Made by a program: the position numbers and the translations under genes
In this document: one piece after another, positions 47,505 to 56,800 of the stretch
Position numbering within the stretch: the first letter of the stretch is position 1
Layout of the letters: each line of letters opens with the position of its first letter
The notes under the pieces: generated by a model
Seen by the model: the letters and a program-made list of their open reading frames with translations, nothing else
What the model was told of the DNA's origin: nothing
Databases searched by the model: none
NCBI GenBank assembly: GCA_026874595.1
Contig: JAPPUL010000095.1
Location: 1,979,501 to 2,043,500 of the forward strand
Reading direction: 5' to 3'
Length of the DNA: 64,000 nt
Source: Sipunculus nudus
Taxonomy: Eukaryota > Annelida > Sipuncula > Golfingiida > Sipunculidae

Positions 47505-48224
47505 ATGCAACTACAAGTTAAACGTCTTACAGTAGGGGTTCTTGCTGAGAATTGCTATTTGGTATTTAAAGCTAATAATCCTAATAATAAAGAAAGTTCA
47601 GAATCACAAGAATCTAAACAAGAGCAAAGTAATGCAGACACTACATCGGCTAAACAACCTGCTATTATAGTCGATCCCGGCGATGATATTAATTATATAA
47701 TGTCTTTTTTAAACGATAACAATTTATATATAAAGTCCATAATATTAACTCATGCTCACTTTGACCATATTAGCGCTGTTAAACACTTAAACGACTTTTA
47801 TAATGCCAATATATATCTACATGAAGATGAGTTTGAACTTTACTATTCAACTGACAAACAGTCGGCATACTTTAATATACCGGATTATGATGTGCCTTTT
47901 GTTAGTGATAAGGTTAAAGATGGGCAGACTTTATTCTTTCTAGATTCAAAAGTAAAAGTTATACATACCCCAGGACATACCAAAGGTTCTGTTTGTTATC
48001 ACTTTGTAGACCATAATATATTATTTACAGGTGATACCCTCTTTAAAGATAGCATAGGACGCGTTGATCTGCCAACTGGTAATAGAGAGGATATGTTAGA
48101 ATCTCTTAAAAAATTACTTAAACTACCTGATGAGACAACTATATATCCTGGACACATGGATAGCTCAACTATATCGCATGAGAAGCTTTATAATCCCTAT
48201 CTTTCAAGTAAGTTCTTCTTCTAA
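47505..48224 (+). CDS. Metallo-beta-lactamase-fold hydrolase (glyoxalase II-like)
   Basis: 239 aa. Dinuclear-metal motifs are complete: LTHAHFDHI (HxHxDH), HTPGHTKGSVCYH, FTGDTLFKDSIGRVDLP and YPGHMDSSTI. These fit the small glyoxalase-II-like group, hydrolysing a thioester or similar bond. A Ser/Glu/Gln-rich insert (about 22-50; SSESQESKQEQSNADTTSAKQ) interrupts the first strands and is unusual. No partner gene identifies the substrate. The ATG follows directly on an 11-bp repeat array. Confidence 0.88.
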   Translation: MQLQVKRLTVGVLAENCYLVFKANNPNNKESSESQESKQEQSNADTTSAKQPAIIVDPGDDINYIMSFLNDNNLYIKSIILTHAHFDHISAVKHLNDFYNANIYLHEDEFELYYSTDKQSAYFNIPDYDVPFVSDKVKDGQTLFFLDSKVKVIHTPGHTKGSVCYHFVDHNILFTGDTLFKDSIGRVDLPTGNREDMLESLKKLLKLPDETTIYPGHMDSSTISHEKLYNPYLSSKFFF

Positions 48225-48361
48225 GTATATTTTTAAGAATACTTATAATACTTATTAAGAATACTTTGCTTTCTTTATATATTTTATTATTTAATGACTT
48301 TACTATATTATTGCAAAGTCCGATGTCAAAATGTGCTCGCTTTGTTATTTAAGGTTAAAAT

Positions 48362-48952
48362 ATGATATGTAAAAGTAAGTTATATATACTAATCCCATTT
48401 GCTTTAGTATTATTACCACTATCTATTCTCTTTTCCCAAGATAAGAAAAACCAAAATCCTCCTTGCATTCAATACAAAAGTTATCTACGTTGCCTTGATG
48501 GCTATTATAAAAGAATTGAAGATATAAATATTAGAACTAATGCACCTGTTTTTGTAGCGCTTCTTAAAGAAACTGATTTAGAGAACCTTTCATATTACTT
48601 TACAAAGTTTACATATTATTCTATAAAACGTAAGCGTAAAGCTAAACAAGCCATAAAATATCAATATTATAAAAATCAACAGCTTATGGGTGAATATTAT
48701 TTTAATTTCTTTAATGGCAAATCATATCTAAGCAAAGCTATCTGGTACTCCCCTAAGGGATATCTTTCTGAAGTTCATGCCTATCAAAGACGAACATCAA
48801 GGAAAACATACAAATATACATTCTCATATTACAACGATTTTGGCGTTCTTATACGTAAAGTTACGAATACATATAAAGGAAACGATCTTATAAGCTCAAA
48901 AACAAATACTAACTTTATTATAGGTAATCATATTATCTCAGAAGATAATTGA
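48362..48952 (+). CDS. Exported protein of unknown function
   Basis: Not recognised. 196 aa with an N-terminal signal (LYILIPFALVLLPLSILFSQD) and a Tyr/Lys-rich mature part with repeated strand-like segments (YQYYKNQQLMGEYYFNFFNGKS, YKYTFSYYNDFGVLIRKVTNTY), resembling MORN/toxin-antitoxin-type YD strand motifs only loosely. Stands alone between the MBL gene and convergent AICAR transformylase. Confidence 0.55.
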   Translation: MICKSKLYILIPFALVLLPLSILFSQDKKNQNPPCIQYKSYLRCLDGYYKRIEDINIRTNAPVFVALLKETDLENLSYYFTKFTYYSIKRKRKAKQAIKYQYYKNQQLMGEYYFNFFNGKSYLSKAIWYSPKGYLSEVHAYQRRTSRKTYKYTFSYYNDFGVLIRKVTNTYKGNDLISSKTNTNFIIGNHIISEDN

Positions 48953-49011
48953 ATATTTTGTTTATTGAATATTTAATAAATATTTATTAATGCACATTTA
49001 TTAATGCACAT

Positions 49012-50124
49012 TTAATGATGTGAAAAACATCGCTCATCTGTAAAGACCATTGAAATCCCATGTTCGTTACACGCTTTTATTACTTCGTAATCACTTAAAG
49101 AACCCCCAGGTTGCACTATCGCTTTAATTCCACTTTCTGCTATTACGTCTATTGAATCTCTAAATGGGAAAAAACCATCTGACGATATGACTGCTCCTTT
49201 AAGACTCTCACGACCTGCATACTTTGTCTTTGCCTTCATTATCGCCTGCTCAACCGCCCCTACCCTATCTTGTTCTCCTGTCCCTATTGCAAGTACTGTT
49301 GCATTTTTTACAATCACCACTCCATTAGAACGTACCCCTAAATTAATATACCATGAAGCAAGCAGATCCTTATATTCTATATCTGTTGGCTCTCGCAAAG
49401 ACCTTATAAAACCTTTAGTCTTATGTTCTGTATTGGCTATTAGCAAATCTTCTTTACTTCGAATCTTCGTTAGATAAGATTCTGATACTATAATTGTTCC
49501 ATCTGATAATACTTTGGCCTCTTCAAAACCATCTCCACTATCACCTATAAACTTTGGGAGCTTTGCAAAGTTCTTTACCTCAACTATCCTAAGATGCTTA
49601 TTTCTTTTAAAAGTTTTATAATCATTTAATACGCTAAGAGCCTCTTTTGTATATGAAGGCCCAACTACAACCTCAACTACTCCTTCCATAATCTGCAAAG
49701 CCGTCTTCTCATCAACTTCACTATTAAATACCATCACACCCCCAAACGCTGCCTTCGGATCAGATAGTAGTGCCTCCTTATATGACTTTTCAAGACTTCC
49801 CTTTTCAAGTGCAGCTCCGCAAGGATTCAAATGTTTCATTATTACTGTAGAATGTTTTTCAAAATATTTTAATATCTTTATAGCGTAATTTATATCTTCT
49901 AAGTTCGTTTGTGAGAAGCCTCCCTTGCCCGTCTTTAATAGCTTATAATCTCCAAGTACAGCTAAACCTTCCAAAGGCTTGTAATATGCAGCCTTTTGAT
50001 GAGGATTAGTCCCATATCTAAGATCTTCTTTCTTTACATATGTCCTTCCCATAAAGACAAAACTCTCTGGATACTCTCCTATATTTGCTCTAAAATACTT
50101 CTTGCTTAAACTTTCTTTTGCCAT
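49012..50124 (-). CDS. AICAR transformylase, stand-alone (lacks IMP cyclohydrolase)
   Basis: Penultimate step of purine synthesis: formylation of AICAR by 10-formyl-THF. Seen: DLRYGTNPHQKAAYY near the N-terminus, VIMKHLNPCGAAL with the catalytic Lys-His of the PurH family, SDPKAAFGGVMVFN, SDGFFPFRDSID and IKAIVQPGGSLSD. About 370 aa. Ordinary PurH is a 500+ aa fusion with an N-terminal cyclohydrolase, absent here. Start ATG 50124 chosen: AAAGGAG is adjacent, and an upstream Met at 50202 would overlap leuD. Cyclohydrolase must be encoded elsewhere. Confidence 0.9.
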   Translation of the reverse strand: MAKESLSKKYFRANIGEYPESFVFMGRTYVKKEDLRYGTNPHQKAAYYKPLEGLAVLGDYKLLKTGKGGFSQTNLEDINYAIKILKYFEKHSTVIMKHLNPCGAALEKGSLEKSYKEALLSDPKAAFGGVMVFNSEVDEKTALQIMEGVVEVVVGPSYTKEALSVLNDYKTFKRNKHLRIVEVKNFAKLPKFIGDSGDGFEEAKVLSDGTIIVSESYLTKIRSKEDLLIANTEHKTKGFIRSLREPTDIEYKDLLASWYINLGVRSNGVVIVKNATVLAIGTGEQDRVGAVEQAIMKAKTKYAGRESLKGAVISSDGFFPFRDSIDVIAESGIKAIVQPGGSLSDYEVIKACNEHGISMVFTDERCFSHH

Positions 50125-50164
50125 ATCTCCTTTAATCCCCTTCCTATATACATTTATTATACAT

Positions 50165-50707
50165 TTATTTAAGATTCTTTGCGTATTCAAATATCCCACC
50201 ACTCCTTATTATGTCCTCGCACTCACCCAATGACTGCAATCTATATTCTTTCCCACGACTTATATCTTTTAGGATATAGGCTCTTTTGTCTATTTCAACC
50301 TCATCACCTGTTTGAAATGTATCCATTATGCCTTCTCCTAGCCCTTCCACATCTATTTGAAAAGGATACAAAAGTCCCGTGTTTATTGAGTTCCTAAAGA
50401 ATATTCTAGAGTAAGAAAGAGCAACAATAGCTTCGCAACCTGCTGCCTCAAGCGATATTGGAGCATGTTCTCTTGATGAGCCGCACCCAAAGTTTTTTCC
50501 TGCTATTATTATATTATATTCACTTTTATATTTGCCTTCCTCTATATATCTTTTATAGCTTGAGGGTAAGCCCGATAAGGCATAGCTACCCAGTTCCTTT
50601 CTCTCTTCTTTTTTATTTGGTAAAAGATTTAAATATTGTGCTGGTATTATTTGATCTGTATCTATATTATCATCAAGTACAAATACCCGCCCTCGTATAA
50701 TATCCAT
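50165..50707 (-). CDS. leuD: 3-isopropylmalate dehydratase small subunit
   Basis: Swivelling small subunit of the aconitase-type isomerase in leucine synthesis. Seen: VLDDNIDTDQIIPAQYLNL, the substrate-contact motif GKNFGCGSSREHAPISLEAAG, and FFRNSINTGLLYP. 180 aa matches the shorter type partnered with 420-430 aa large subunits (LeuCD type 2, related to homoaconitase and other isomerases), so a different 2-oxoacid pathway cannot be excluded. 62 bp downstream of leuC. Confidence 0.88.
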   Translation of the reverse strand: MDIIRGRVFVLDDNIDTDQIIPAQYLNLLPNKKEERKELGSYALSGLPSSYKRYIEEGKYKSEYNIIIAGKNFGCGSSREHAPISLEAAGCEAIVALSYSRIFFRNSINTGLLYPFQIDVEGLGEGIMDTFQTGDEVEIDKRAYILKDISRGKEYRLQSLGECEDIIRSGGIFEYAKNLK

Positions 50708-50769
50708 TCTTTTTGTTCCCTCTCTTTCTATATAATTTTTATTTTTTGCTTTACTTTATAATAAAGTGT

Positions 50770-52062
50770 TTAGCTTATATATTCTCGTGGATCTGTTACG
50801 AAACCTCGTAGCGCTGATCCGGCCACTGTTAGCGGCGAGGCTAGATATACTTCTGCATCTCGTGAACCCATTCGCCCCGGAAAGTTTCTATTTGTTGTTG
50901 ATATACAAACTTCTTTCTCATTTAGACGCCCGTATGTATCAAGTGGCCCTCCTAGGCATGCTGCACAGCTTGGGGGACCTATCTTTTCACAACCTGCATC
51001 TTCAAATATTTTAGCAAGGCTTTTTCCTTTAATCTTATCCTCCCATAATTTATCATATACTTGCTTCGTTGAAGGAATTATATAGGTTTTTACTTTTACC
51101 TTTTGACCCTCAAGTATTTGTGCTGCAAGATGAAAATCTGTTATCTTTCCTCCTGTACATGATCCTATATATGCTCTGTCAACTTTTACGTTAATTTCTT
51201 TTGCAAGAGCTTTATTGTCTGGTGAGTGCGGCTTGGCAACCACAGGCTCAAGTTTTGATAAATCATATTCCATTACACTATAACATTTGCTTTCCTTATC
51301 TGCATACATAGGCTTTAGTTTACGATCCGTTCTCTTACCAACAAAATCTAACGTGAGTTCATCAGGCTCTATTATACCATTCTTGCCTCCTGCCTCTATT
51401 GCCATATTACATAATGTCATCCGCTCATCCATATTAAAATTAGATATCCCTTCTCCCAAAAACTCCATAGTTCGATATGTTGCTCCATCTACCCCAATAT
51501 CCCCTATTATTGCCAATATTACATCCTTTGCTGATATGTATGAGGGCTTTTCTCCTCTTAATATGAATCTCATAGTCTCAGGAACCTTAACCCACAACCT
51601 CCCTTCCCCCATTATAAATCCTGCTTCTGTGTTCCCTATCCCAGTTGAAAACATCCCAAAGGCTCCTGCTGTGCATGTGTGAGAGTCTGTTCCAAACATT
51701 ATCTCCCCTGGCCTACTGTGTCCCTCCTCGCTTAAGGCAATATGACAAACTCCTTTATAATTATCTGTTCCAACGTCGTAATAGTATTTTATATTTTGTT
51801 TCGAGGCAAACTCTCGTAAAATATCTATATTTCTATGGCATTTTGTATCTTCTGTAAAGATATAATGATCTGGAATGATAACTATTTTTTCGTTATCCCA
51901 AACCTTTGCATCCTTACCAAAATGCTCCTCAAAAACTGCAATAGTACCAGGTCCACAAACATCATGAGTCATCAAAACATCAACATCCACCCATATATTA
52001 TCACCCGGCCTTACTGCCTTTTTATTTGCACCTTTACTCAATATCTTTTCTGTAATAGTCAT
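50770..52062 (-). CDS. leuC: 3-isopropylmalate dehydratase large subunit
   Basis: 4Fe-4S aconitase-family subunit, 430 aa (short type). Seen: DVDVLMTHDVCGPGT, FGTDSHTCTAGAFGMFSTGIG, and cluster cysteines in AYIGSCTGGKITDFHLAA and GPPSCAACLGG, then STTNRNFPGRMGS. Paired with leuD. leuA and leuB are not in the window. The divergent hydrogenase operon begins 444 bp away. Confidence 0.9.
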   Translation of the reverse strand: MTITEKILSKGANKKAVRPGDNIWVDVDVLMTHDVCGPGTIAVFEEHFGKDAKVWDNEKIVIIPDHYIFTEDTKCHRNIDILREFASKQNIKYYYDVGTDNYKGVCHIALSEEGHSRPGEIMFGTDSHTCTAGAFGMFSTGIGNTEAGFIMGEGRLWVKVPETMRFILRGEKPSYISAKDVILAIIGDIGVDGATYRTMEFLGEGISNFNMDERMTLCNMAIEAGGKNGIIEPDELTLDFVGKRTDRKLKPMYADKESKCYSVMEYDLSKLEPVVAKPHSPDNKALAKEINVKVDRAYIGSCTGGKITDFHLAAQILEGQKVKVKTYIIPSTKQVYDKLWEDKIKGKSLAKIFEDAGCEKIGPPSCAACLGGPLDTYGRLNEKEVCISTTNRNFPGRMGSRDAEVYLASPLTVAGSALRGFVTDPREYIS

Positions 52063-52311
52063 ATGAAACTTCTCTCTTCCCTATGTTATGGATTTTTATT
52101 TTGTAAGTATTATTTGTATAAGTTTTAAAATTTAAATTTAAATAAAACTATTAAAATAGGCTCTTATAATTTAAGATAATTTTTTATTTTCCCAAAAGCA
52201 ACCTTATCAAATTACAACATATCATAACATAGATAAAAGCTCATATCCTAATATAGCAATACCCTCAAGGTAAACACTAATTTATATAGTATAAAATAAT
52301 TCATTTTTTTG

Positions 52312-52340
52312 TTGACAATAATAATCTCTATACTTAGCTT
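52312..52340 (+). promoter_or_regulatory. Candidate sigma-70 promoter for the hydrogenase operon
   Basis: Consensus TTGACA, 17-bp spacer, TAGCTT. The -10 is a poor match. If used, the transcript would carry the 14-bp repeats in its leader. Confidence 0.35.
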
Positions 52341-52360
52341 TAACTTCTTCTTTAATTGAA

Positions 52361-52468
52361 GATTTAGCGTTTAAGATTTAGCGTTTAAGATTTAGCGTTT
52401 AAGATTTAGCGTTTAAGATTTAGCGTTTAAGATTTAGCGTTTAAGATTTAGCGTTTAAGATTTAGCGT
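52361..52468. repeat. 14-bp perfect tandem repeat, 7.7 copies, in the hydrogenase leader
   Basis: Seven perfect copies of gatttagcgtttaa and a partial eighth (gatttagcgt), ending 38 bp before the hydrogenase start codon. The copies are identical, so the array is recent or kept uniform. It does not look like CRISPR, since there are no spacers. It may be a protein-binding array, an mRNA leader element or simple slippage. Confidence 0.95.
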
Positions 52469-52506
52469 GAAGGTAGATAAATTAGTAAACATATGGAGGG
52501 TTTCTT

Positions 52507-53595
52507 ATGTCACTACAGGTTGAAAGTTTTTATGAGGTTATGAGAAGGCAAGGTATTAGTCGTCGCAGTTTTCTTAAGTATTGTAGTTTAACTGCAACAG
52601 CATTAGGCTTGGCGCCCCACTTTTCAGGAAATATCGCACATGCAATGGAGAATAAACCTAGGATACCAGTTTTGTGGCTTCATGGTCTTGAGTGTACATG
52701 CTGTTCAGAATCATTTATTCGTTCGGCGCATCCTTTGGCCAAAGATGTTATTTTGTCTATGTTGTCTTTAGATTATGATGATACGATTATGGCGGCAGCT
52801 GGCACTCAATCAGAGGCTATAATAGATGAGACTATTGAGAAGTACGATGGTAATTTTATTATGGCTGTAGAAGGCAATACCCCTTTAAATCAGGATGGAA
52901 TGTCTTGTATCATAGCCGGAAAACCATTTCATCATCAAATTGAAAAAGTTGCAAAACATTGTAAAGCGATTGTCTCATGGGGTTCCTGCGCATCGTGGGG
53001 ATGCGTGCAGGCAGCAAGGCCAAACCCAACTCAAGCAACTCCAACTCATAAATTAATTACAAACAAACCGATTATTAAAGTTCCAGGATGCCCTCCGATT
53101 GCAGAAGTAATGACAGGAGTTATTACCTATATGCTAACATTTGATAGGATGCCAAGTTTGGATAGGCAGGGCAGGCCAAAGATGTTCTACTCTCAAAGGA
53201 TCCATGATAAGTGTTATCGTCGTCCACATTTTGATGCAGGACAGTTTGTAGAGGAGTTTGATGATGAACATGCTAAGAAAGGATATTGTTTATATAAGGT
53301 AGGATGCAAAGGCCCTACTAGTTATAATGCTTGTTCTACAATTCGTTGGAACGAGGGGACATCTTTCCCTATACAGGCAGGACATGGTTGTATTGGTTGT
53401 TCTGAAGATGGGTTTTGGGATAAAGGCTCGTTTTATGATCGTTTAACGAATATACATGCATTTGGCATAGAAGAAAACGCTGATACTATTGGTGCTACTG
53501 TTGCGGGGGTAACTAGTGCTGCTGTAGTAGTACATGCAGCGGCAAGCGCTTTGAAGAAAGCACGAGCTAATAAACGAGATAATACAGAGGAATAA
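52507..53595 (+). CDS. hupS: NiFe uptake hydrogenase small subunit, oxygen-tolerant type
   Basis: Electron-transfer subunit of a group 1d membrane-bound hydrogenase. Seen: Tat signal [18 protein letters not shown], then the proximal-cluster ligands Cys63, Cys66 (LECTCCSES), Cys161 (GSCASWGC) and Cys195 (PGCPP). The two extra cysteines of oxygen-tolerant enzymes, which form a 4Fe-3S cluster, are both present: Cys65 and Cys166. Medial/distal cluster motifs ([34 protein letters not shown]) follow, then a C-terminal anchor helix (about 322-347). 362 aa, GGAGGG ribosome site. Confidence 0.96.
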   Translation: MSLQVESFYEVMRRQGISRRSFLKYCSLTATALGLAPHFSGNIAHAMENKPRIPVLWLHGLECTCCSESFIRSAHPLAKDVILSMLSLDYDDTIMAAAGTQSEAIIDETIEKYDGNFIMAVEGNTPLNQDGMSCIIAGKPFHHQIEKVAKHCKAIVSWGSCASWGCVQAARPNPTQATPTHKLITNKPIIKVPGCPPIAEVMTGVITYMLTFDRMPSLDRQGRPKMFYSQRIHDKCYRRPHFDAGQFVEEFDDEHAKKGYCLYKVGCKGPTSYNACSTIRWNEGTSFPIQAGHGCIGCSEDGFWDKGSFYDRLTNIHAFGIEENADTIGATVAGVTSAAVVVHAAASALKKARANKRDNTEE

Positions 53596-53606
53596 AGGAG
53601 ATTTTT

Positions 53607-55421
53607 ATGTCAGTTATAAATACACCAAATGGTTATAAATTAGATAATAGTGGACAACGGGTAGTAGTTGATCCAGTTACCAGGATAGAGGGGCACATGC
53701 GTTGTGAGGTAAATTTAGATTCAAACAACGTTATTCAAAATGCAGTATCCTCAGGTACAATGTGGAGAGGAATCGAAGTAATCCTAAAAGGGCGCGATCC
53801 AAGGGATGCCTGGGCTTTTGTGGAGAGGATCTGCGGTGTGTGTACAGGGTGTCATGCTTTGGCTTCGGTACGTGCCGTAGAAAATGCATTAGATATAAAA
53901 ATACCACCTAATGCCCATTTGATTCGAGAGATGATGGCAAAAACATTACAAGTACACGATCATGTCGTACACTTTTATCATTTGCATGCACTGGACTGGG
54001 TAAATCCAGTTAACGCCTTAAAAGCAGATGTAAAAGAAACTTCTAAATTACAGCAGGCAGTCTCTCCTAAGCATCCTAAATCCAGCCCAGGATATTTCAA
54101 AGATATTCAGACAAGGATTAAGAAGTTTATAGAGTCTGGGCAATTGGGGCCGTTTAAGAATGGGTATTGGGACAATCCAGCATATAAACTAAGCCCTGAG
54201 GCAGATTTGATGGCAGTAACACACTACCTTGAGGCACTTGACTTACAAAAAGAGTTTGTGAAACTGCATACTATTTTTGGCGGCAAGAATCCTCATCCTA
54301 ATTATTTAGTAGGGGGAGTACCTTGTGCTATAAATATAGATGGTGATTTGGGAGCAGGTGCACCCCTTAACATGGAGAGATTAAACTTTGTAAAAGCTCG
54401 TATAGATGAGATGGTAGACTTTAATAAGAATATATACGTTCCGGATGTGATAGCTATAGCAAGTTTTTATAAGAATCAGCTATGGGGAGGAGGTCTTGGC
54501 GCAAAGAGCGTTATGGATTATGGAGCTTATCCGAAAGTTAATTACGATAAATCTACAGACCAGTTACCTGGTGGGGCTATTCTCAATGACAATTGGAATG
54601 AGATTCATGAGGTTGATCCGGCAGACCCACAGCAGGTACAAGAATTTGTAACTCACTCTTGGTACAAGTACCCTGATGAAACAGTGGGCTTGCATCCATG
54701 GGATGGAGTAACAGAGCCTCACTATGAGTTAGGGTCTAATGCCAAGGGAACAAAAACAGATATTAAAGAACTTGATGAGGCAGGTAAATATTCTTGGATA
54801 AAGTCTCCACGTTGGAGAGGTAACGCTGTTGAAGTTGGACCTTTATCAAGATATACATTAGCGTATGCGCATGGTGTTGATTATGTTAAGGAGCAAGTGA
54901 GTAAAAGCGTAACTTTTTTTAATGCTTTAGCAGGAACTAATTTAAATGCTAAACAAGTGTTACAGTCTACGATAGGCAGGACACTCGCTCGAGCTTTAGA
55001 GTCTGAGTATTGTGCAGATATGATGGTTGACGATTGGAATGAGTTAATCCAAAACATTAAGAATGGAGATTCAAGCACAGCAAATATGGAAAAATGGGAG
55101 CCATCTACTTGGCCTAAAGAATCTAAAGGTTATGCTACAGTTGCGGCTCCAAGGGGAGCTTTGGGACACTGGATTAGAATTAAAGACGGCAAGATAGAAA
55201 ATTATCAATGCGTAGTACCTACTACTTGGAACGGTTCTCCGAGAGATCCGAAAGGAAATATAGGAGCATTTGAGGCATGTCTTATGGGGACACCAGTTGA
55301 GAGGGCAAACGAGCCTGTTGAGATTTTGCGTAATATACATAGTTTTGATCCTTGTCTTGCTTGTTCTACACATGTAATGAGTGAAGAAGGAGAAGAAATA
55401 GTTAGAGTCAAAGTTAGATAA
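53607..55421 (+). CDS. hupL: NiFe uptake hydrogenase large (catalytic) subunit
   Basis: Carries the NiFe(CN)2CO site. Seen: L1 motif [14 protein letters not shown] (Cys76, Cys79) and L2 motif DPCLACSTH (Cys583, Cys586), both complete, with [12 protein letters not shown] at the N-terminus. The protein ends with a 15-residue tail after His589, which the endopeptidase HupD removes after nickel insertion. 604 aa is normal for group 1d. It is 11 bp downstream of hupS. Confidence 0.97.
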   Translation: MSVINTPNGYKLDNSGQRVVVDPVTRIEGHMRCEVNLDSNNVIQNAVSSGTMWRGIEVILKGRDPRDAWAFVERICGVCTGCHALASVRAVENALDIKIPPNAHLIREMMAKTLQVHDHVVHFYHLHALDWVNPVNALKADVKETSKLQQAVSPKHPKSSPGYFKDIQTRIKKFIESGQLGPFKNGYWDNPAYKLSPEADLMAVTHYLEALDLQKEFVKLHTIFGGKNPHPNYLVGGVPCAINIDGDLGAGAPLNMERLNFVKARIDEMVDFNKNIYVPDVIAIASFYKNQLWGGGLGAKSVMDYGAYPKVNYDKSTDQLPGGAILNDNWNEIHEVDPADPQQVQEFVTHSWYKYPDETVGLHPWDGVTEPHYELGSNAKGTKTDIKELDEAGKYSWIKSPRWRGNAVEVGPLSRYTLAYAHGVDYVKEQVSKSVTFFNALAGTNLNAKQVLQSTIGRTLARALESEYCADMMVDDWNELIQNIKNGDSSTANMEKWEPSTWPKESKGYATVAAPRGALGHWIRIKDGKIENYQCVVPTTWNGSPRDPKGNIGAFEACLMGTPVERANEPVEILRNIHSFDPCLACSTHVMSEEGEEIVRVKVR

Positions 55422-55438
55422 TTAGGGAGAGAAAAATT

Positions 55439-56128
55439 ATGGATGCAAAATTAGAGTCTAAAACGAAGGGCGTTTATGTATATGAGTTACCGATACGGAT
55501 ATGGCATTGGGTTAATTCAGTAGCTATAGTTGCCTTATGTGTGACGGGATATTTTATTGGTTCACCATTGCCAACGGTATCAGGCGAGGCAAGTGATAAT
55601 TATCTAATGGGATATATTAGATTTATACATTTCACATCAGCGTATATATTTGCTATTGGGATGTTGGTGAGGTTGTATTGGGCATTTGTCGGGAATGAAC
55701 ATGCTAGGCAGATATTCTTGCCGCCGTTGCTAAGTAAAGCATGGTGGAAAGATTTTATACATGAAATTAGATGGTATCTTTTTCTTGAAAAAGAGCCTAA
55801 AAAACACGTTGGGCACAATCCTTTGGCACAGCTGGTAATGTTTGTAATGTATTTCCTGGCAAGTGTCTTTATGCTTCTGACAGGACTTGCACTTTATTCA
55901 GAAGGACAAGGAGTAGATAGCTGGTGGTATAGTGCATTTGGTTGGGTAATACCTCTATTTGGTCAAAGTCAGGATGTGCATACCTGGCATCATTTGGGGA
56001 TGTGGGTAATAATAGTATTTATAATAACGCATATCTACGCTGTTGTTAGAGAAGATGTTATGTCTAGACAAACAATAATAAGTACAATGATTAGCGGATG
56101 GAGGTTCTGGAGAGATGATAGGGACTAG
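55439..56128 (+). CDS. hupC: Hydrogenase b-type cytochrome subunit
   Basis: Dihaem membrane anchor that passes electrons from hupS to the quinone pool. 229 aa, four membrane helices; PIRIWHWVNSVAIVALCVTGYFIG, IRFIHFTSAYIFAIGMLVRLYWAF and VHTWHHLGMWVIIVFIITHIYAVVRED carry the conserved haem-ligand histidines. With menaquinone genes mqnA, mqnC and mqnE elsewhere in this window, menaquinone is the likely acceptor. Confidence 0.95.
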   Translation: MDAKLESKTKGVYVYELPIRIWHWVNSVAIVALCVTGYFIGSPLPTVSGEASDNYLMGYIRFIHFTSAYIFAIGMLVRLYWAFVGNEHARQIFLPPLLSKAWWKDFIHEIRWYLFLEKEPKKHVGHNPLAQLVMFVMYFLASVFMLLTGLALYSEGQGVDSWWYSAFGWVIPLFGQSQDVHTWHHLGMWVIIVFIITHIYAVVREDVMSRQTIISTMISGWRFWRDDRD

Positions 56129-56158
56129 TGCTGTTTTTGGTTCCAGACAATTATAACG

Positions 56159-56794
56159 ATGGATAAAAAAGTTCTTATTCTAGGGATAGGCAATATTCTA
56201 TGGGCTGACGAAGGTTTTGGAGTACGTGCTGTTGAGAAATTAAACGAGGGATATGAGTTTGAAGATAATGTAAGATTAATGGACGGAGGGACTCAAGGGT
56301 TATATTTAATACAACACGTACAAGAAAGTGATATATTAGTAGTATTTGATGCAATAGACTATGGCTTAGCAGGGGGGACAATGAAACTAATTAAAGATGA
56401 AGAAGTACCTAGGTTTATGGGGGCTAAGAAATTAAGCTTGCATCAAACAGGGTTTCAAGATGTGTTATATACAGCGGAGTTAACAGGAGAGTGTCCTAAA
56501 GACATTTTACTAATTGGGGTACAGCCGATTGAGCTTGAAGATTATGGTGGTAGTTTAAGAGCAGAAGTTAAGGCTCAAATAGAGCCGGCAATTAAGTGTT
56601 GTTTAGCCTATCTAGATAGATTTAAAGTTGCATATAAGCACCGAGAGTTAGAGGTGGGCAAAGATTCTATGATTAATAGTGAGAGGATATCACTTAATAA
56701 TTATGAGACATTAAGACCGTCGGAAGAAGAAGCTTATCGTAAAGGAGATATTAGATTTCTAAGGAGAGGAGGGTTAAATAATGATAAGGTGTAA
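56159..56794 (+). CDS. hupD: Hydrogenase maturation endopeptidase
   Basis: Cleaves the C-terminal tail of the large subunit after metal insertion. Seen: ILGIGNILWADEGFGVRAVEKL with the conserved Glu/Asp, LMDGGTQGLYLI, VFDAIDYGL and LSLHQTGFQDVL. A polar approximately 45-residue extension follows the protease fold at the C-terminus. 211 aa. Confidence 0.94.
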   Translation: MDKKVLILGIGNILWADEGFGVRAVEKLNEGYEFEDNVRLMDGGTQGLYLIQHVQESDILVVFDAIDYGLAGGTMKLIKDEEVPRFMGAKKLSLHQTGFQDVLYTAELTGECPKDILLIGVQPIELEDYGGSLRAEVKAQIEPAIKCCLAYLDRFKVAYKHRELEVGKDSMINSERISLNNYETLRPSEEEAYRKGDIRFLRRGGLNNDKV

Positions 56795-56800
56795 AGCTTT

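Larger units (their letters stand above)
52063..52506. other. Divergent control region between leuC and the hydrogenase operon
   Basis: 444 bp. On the plus strand it holds TTGACA (52312-52317) with a weak -10 (TAGCTT at 52335), a 14-bp repeat array (52361-52468) and GGAGGG at 52496-52501 before the ATG at 52507. I did not find a TGGCA-N7-TTGC sigma-54 site. Confidence 0.6.

Noticed and set aside
49012-50202. Frameshifted or truncated purH
   Set aside because: The upstream DNA encodes an intact leuD, with no cyclohydrolase remnant; stand-alone transformylases are known.
52361-52468. CRISPR array
   Set aside because: The 14-bp units are contiguous without spacers, and no cas genes are nearby.
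52063-52506. Sigma-54 (-24/-12) promoter for the hydrogenase operon
   Set aside because: I searched by eye for a TGGC-N-TTGC arrangement upstream of hupS and found none, despite rpoN being present.
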